Shown here piece by piece: positions 9,549-12,500 of a stretch of DNA of 12,500 bases. Numbering within the stretch: position 1 is the stretch's first letter; every line of letters starts with the position of its first letter. Below the pieces are notes generated by a model, which saw only the letters and a list, made by a program, of their open reading frames with translations, was not told the origin of the DNA and did no database searches. The stretch is from Actinidia chinensis. Its lineage: Eukaryota > Streptophyta > Magnoliopsida > Ericales > Actinidiaceae. Where the stretch lies: positions 15,845,985-15,858,484 of the forward strand of contig CM018914.1 in the NCBI GenBank assembly GCA_009663005.1. The letters are read 5' to 3'. Both the position numbers and the translations under genes were made by a program.

Positions 9549-10781
9549 GGTTAGGCCTCAGAAATTGTGCAATTTAACATATTTTTTCTCCCTTATATTA
9601 GTCTTTTATACTTATTGGTGCCAGAATCTAATAATTATTTTATATTTTGCTTTAGGATACAAAATGGATGTGGGTTAAATGCATAACGAAGGCTAAATGG
9701 GCACTTTTGACAGTTTTGATATGTTTCGTAATCTGGGCCTAACTCTCTCATACAACTCCGTTGTATGATTCATGCTTGTAGGAAACCCAAGAAAGAAAAA
9801 TTCTCACAACTTTCATGTTTTGAGTTTTCAGGGCGATACTAGGGGGGATTAAAGGGGTTCGAAATGGGCTTAAAATACGTTCTAGAGTTTATTAAATGCA
9901 ATTCTAATACGGGATTTTATGGTTTTTTCACTACGTTTGAAAGGTTAAGAATGCAAATGGGGTTGTAATCAAAGTTTGACTTACACATGTAAAGCGTTCC
10001 GAAAAAAAAAGTATTTATGGGCAAAAATCCGAGTTCGTTTGGGCCTCTAAATGGAGTAGGCAAAAATCGGGTTTCATCCTATTTGTAGAGGATTTTATGT
10101 TTCGCGCCCGACAACATTCAAATGGGCTTATCTAGAGCTTCAAATATCGGAATCAGGATATTCAAAAGCCCAAATTCATTTACACATCCATCCAAGGTCA
10201 GAAAAAATCGTTTTCAATACGAAAACGCTGATGCAAGTTGGAGGGAGTTTTTTTTATCTTCTAATCTGATGAGAAATTTACGGAAGGAGGAGTCCTATGC
10301 TAAGAGGAAATATGATGAGATTAAGAGAGTTTTAATCCCCTATTTTTTAGCCTAGATATCTTATCATTAAGACTACTTTTGGAAAAAAAATACGGGAAAA
10401 AAAAAGAAACAGAAAGAGGGAGATTTGACAAAAGATGCCTTCACAATTGGATTAAGGAACCGGATGAAAGTTTTTTTGGCCTTAAAAAAGGGAGCCTCCT
10501 TGATCTATGGGATAACACATTTTAGACAAGGGGGCGCCAGATACAATTATATAGAATTTGTATTTTACCTTTGAGTGTAATTTTTACATATCTTATGTTC
10601 TTAATTTTCAGTTTAGTTTTTTTTAGGATAGAATAGATTAGAAGTTTTGTTCAATAATTATTCTACATTCGGATTCCAATTCAGTTTTTGATACAAGTTC
10701 CAAGTTATTTCTTTATTTATTTATTTTATTTGTTCCATTTAATTTAGTAATAATTTATTATTTCAAGTTTTAGATCTATTT

Positions 10782-10798
10782 CTTTTTTTTTTTTTTTT
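10782..10798 (+). repeat. Poly-T run in the 3' LTR
   Basis: A run of 17 T interrupts TCTATTTC and TTTACATTATTGC. In the 5' LTR the same position holds the non-homopolymer TCTATTCTATTATTTTATATT. The run probably grew by slippage at the edge of the tandem repeat. Confidence 0.6.
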
Positions 10799-10920
10799 AC
10801 ATTATTGCAACTAGAATAGGATTATATCTGTTTCTTATTTGTTTTACATTATTGCAACTAGAATAGGATTCTATCTGTTTCTTATTTTTTACAGTATTGC
10901 AACTAGAGTAGGATGTGTGC
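10795..10920 (+). repeat. Three-copy tandem repeat in the 3' LTR (45-47 bp period)
   Basis: Units begin TTTTACATTATTGCAACTAG at 10795, 10842 and 10887, each followed by AATAGGATT, then ATATCTGTTTCTTATTT or CTATCTGTTTCTTATTT. The third unit is shorter and diverged (ACAGTATTGCAACTAGAGTAGGATG). The 5' LTR carries only two decayed units at 1257-1345. The near identity of units 1 and 2 suggests a recent duplication. Confidence 0.85.
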
Positions 10921-11925
10921 TGGTGTTATCAGCTTAAGTGTTTTTGATATTGTCATTCAAAGTGTTTGTGCTAATGTCATAAAATCAATGTTTTTAATTA
11001 ATAGTCAAAACAATTCAATTTTTTAATTTAAAACATGTTTGCTAGATTAGGGGTTAGGTTAGGGGTAGGTGAAACGCGTAGTGCTGATGTTGGAGAGACA
11101 TGGTATCGCGTGTTAACCAGAGGAAATTCCTCAACGGTTAAACTGTAAGAAGGTTTTTAATTTAAAGTATCAAAAATTTAATTTTGAACAGATAACTCAA
11201 TGTTGAAGCACTGAGCTATCGTGCGATAGGTTTTTAAAAGATTCGTGAAATTCTGTGAGTTTTGTGAGGGTAAAGGGTAACTTAATAATTTAGTGTACTT
11301 TTTTTATTTTCTTTGTTAAAATATTAAGTTTAGATTTCCCATGCATTCTAAGTTATAGCCAAAAAAGAATATAATCTCTAGTTTCGAACTCAATCAGGAT
11401 TGTAAAAATTACGGGTATGAATCAATGTCATTTAGTACTCGTGTGAATGTTTATGATGTAGAACTTGTGCTAGAATTGTTATATTCGGGCCTTAATTTTC
11501 AGTTTTATAATTTTATAATTACACTTAGAACCCCTGTCACTACAATTGTCAGAATGCTTTAATATAAGTTAGGTAAATGTGCGATACTTATAATAATTAA
11601 AATTTGAATTTTAATTAGTGTAAATATGTCCGATTAGGCCTATTAATTTCATAGGACCTAATTGAGATAAAATTGAGGAATTAGGGGAATTAGGTTGATG
11701 AACTGGAGGGATCTCTGGTGGCCTACAATTTTTAAATTTTTTTTGTAATTACAATTTCACTGACCCTTTTTACAAATTATAATTTCTACCCGCAACATTT
11801 CTAACTTTCACCTTATATTCTAAGTTGTCTAATACGTTGCCAAAAAGTCCTGAGGATTCGATCTAGGTCTTCCGAGTTATTTATTTGTGACACATCCGTG
11901 ATTACACCCTATATTCATGCGAACA

Positions 11926-11930
11926 GGGAG
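11926..11930 (+). repeat. Right target-site duplication (GGGAG)
   Basis: GGGAG directly follows the GAACA end of the 3' LTR and matches positions 4-8 exactly. Joining the two flanks gives TTTGGGAGCAAGAGCG, which reads in the same frame as the downstream RNase H fragment. The target was therefore a coding part of another retroelement. Confidence 0.88.
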
Positions 11931-12500
11931 CAAGAGCGAGCGTACTTCTGAAAAGCCTAGAAGAGGCAATTTTTGAATAGTGCCTCATATTAAATTTCAT
12001 AGCAACAAACAATGAAGCTGAGTATGAAGCCTTCATTGTGGGACTTTGGTCCTCCAACAAGCTAAAGGTTCCTGAGCTCCATATTTTCAATGACTCAAAA
12101 TTGGTAGTTTACCAAGTCACGAAAAAATTTGAAGCTCGAGAAGCCAAGATGGCTAAGTATTTGATGGTAGCAAATAGTCTCCTCACCGAATTCAGAGCAG
12201 TGATGATTGAGCAGGTGGGGAGAGACTTGAACTCACATGCAGATGCACTGATAGGTTTGGTATTGATTTTTTAGGGAGAAACAGGTCGGACCATCGTAGT
12301 CGAACTAATCTTGGCCCATAGTTTTGAAATGCCGCAAGGATCTGTCCTAGTCAACACCAAACTGGGTTTAAGATGGATGGACCCGATCGTAAGTTTCATA
12401 CGTCATGACAGGCTACTAGAAGACAAAAGAGAAGCACATAAAATTAGGGTCAAGGCAGCTTGATTCTAGTTGTCCCCATTAGGGGACTTATACAAGAAAT
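11927..12500 (+). pseudogene. Interrupted RNase H and linker of a Tat-lineage gypsy pol gene (host of the insertion)
   Basis: From GGA at 11927 one frame runs to the window end with four stops (11978, 12272, 12461, 12467) and no frameshift. It reads as an RNase H domain. NNEAEYEAF at 12008-12034 holds the catalytic Glu. FNDSKLVVYQV at 12086-12118 holds a catalytic Asp (12092-12094). SHADAL at 12233-12250 holds the last catalytic Asp. The first catalytic Asp (usual DGA motif) is not present and would lie beyond the left flank of the insertion, before position 1. After 12275 the text VLVNTKL, WMDPIVSFIRHDRL and DKREAHKI is characteristic of the RNase H-integrase linker in Tat-group plant elements. 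This fits the additional archaeal-type RNase H known in Tat elements. The gene is dead from stops and the 11.9-kb insertion. Confidence 0.87.

Larger units (their letters stand above)
9..11925 (+). mobile_element. Athila-lineage Ty3/gypsy LTR retrotransposon, full-length but defective
   Basis: This is a structurally complete LTR retrotransposon with two LTRs, a tRNA-Asp primer-binding site, gag, protease, RT, RNase H, integrase, a polypurine tract and a 5-bp target-site duplication. The pol order PR-RT-RH-INT defines the Ty3/gypsy superfamily. The long LTRs, tRNA-Asp primer site, VDMDDIRD segment before RT, FMDDFSVF active site and ADHLSRL end of RNase H are typical of the plant Athila/Calypso group. 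All coding domains carry many frameshifts and stops, so the copy is non-autonomous. LTR termini are TGTT and AACA, a 4-bp inverted pair. The LTRs differ at many positions, by eye roughly one in five including indels, which suggests an old insertion. Lineage is judged from remembered family motifs, not a database search. Confidence 0.95.
9549..11925 (+). repeat. 3' LTR of the Athila-like element
   Basis: This is the direct repeat of 9-2171 and ends in the same GCGAACA. Its first two bases read GG where the 5' LTR has TG, merging with the polypurine run. At 2377 bp it is longer than the 5' LTR, owing to an extra tandem-repeat copy, a longer segment at about 11070-11400 and scattered small indels. 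A 77-codon open frame at 10122-10355 is broken by stops and indels in the 5' LTR, so I treat it as accidental. The TATA-like element of the 5' LTR is degraded here. Confidence 0.93.

Noticed and set aside
10122..10355. A 77-codon plus-strand open frame in the 3' LTR
   Set aside because: The matching part of the 5' LTR (about 574-805) is broken by stops and indels, and the peptide has no recognised domain. Not conserved as coding.

Overview
The window looks like repeat-rich nuclear DNA of a flowering plant, probably a eudicot (the eudicot guess is weak). I see no host gene, RNA gene, CRISPR array or bacterial-type operon. Almost all of it is one LTR retrotransposon of the Ty3/gypsy superfamily, Athila/Calypso lineage, lying on the + strand and inserted into a second Ty3/gypsy element whose pol gene resumes after position 11930.

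The Athila-like element can be delimited from the sequence alone. A 5-bp target-site duplication (GGGAG) lies at 4-8 and 11926-11930. The 5' LTR is 9-2171 and starts TGTT and ends AACA. The 3' LTR is 9549-11925. A primer-binding site matching the 3' end of tRNA-Asp lies 2 bases after the 5' LTR, and a G-rich polypurine tract lies directly before the 3' LTR. The element is about 11.9 kb, with LTRs of 2163 and 2377 bp and an internal region of about 7.4 kb.

The internal region runs in the order expected for the family: short leader (2191-2383), gag remnant (about 2384-3840), pre-protease segment and protease (about 3841-4690), linker and reverse transcriptase (about 4691-6130), RNase H (about 6131-6545), integrase (about 6546-7880), and a 1.5-kb AT-rich 3' region (about 7990-9535) with no recognisable env-like gene. 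Every domain is recognisable by short motifs, but no open frame survives beyond about 100 codons. Frameshifts and stops break all of them, so the copy cannot encode its own proteins. The RT active-site motif FMDD and the integrase residues D, D and E can still be found, the integrase ones in three different frames.

The host element (11927-12500) reads as an RNase H domain plus the start of the RNase H-integrase linker of a Tat-lineage gypsy element. It stays in one frame with four stop codons. The Athila copy landed inside this RNase H domain. The host fragment is much less indel-damaged than the element inserted into it, which is odd for nested insertions and is the most useful thing to check. 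The other notable signal is a G-rich block present only in the 5' LTR. I found no evidence for an undescribed biological system.
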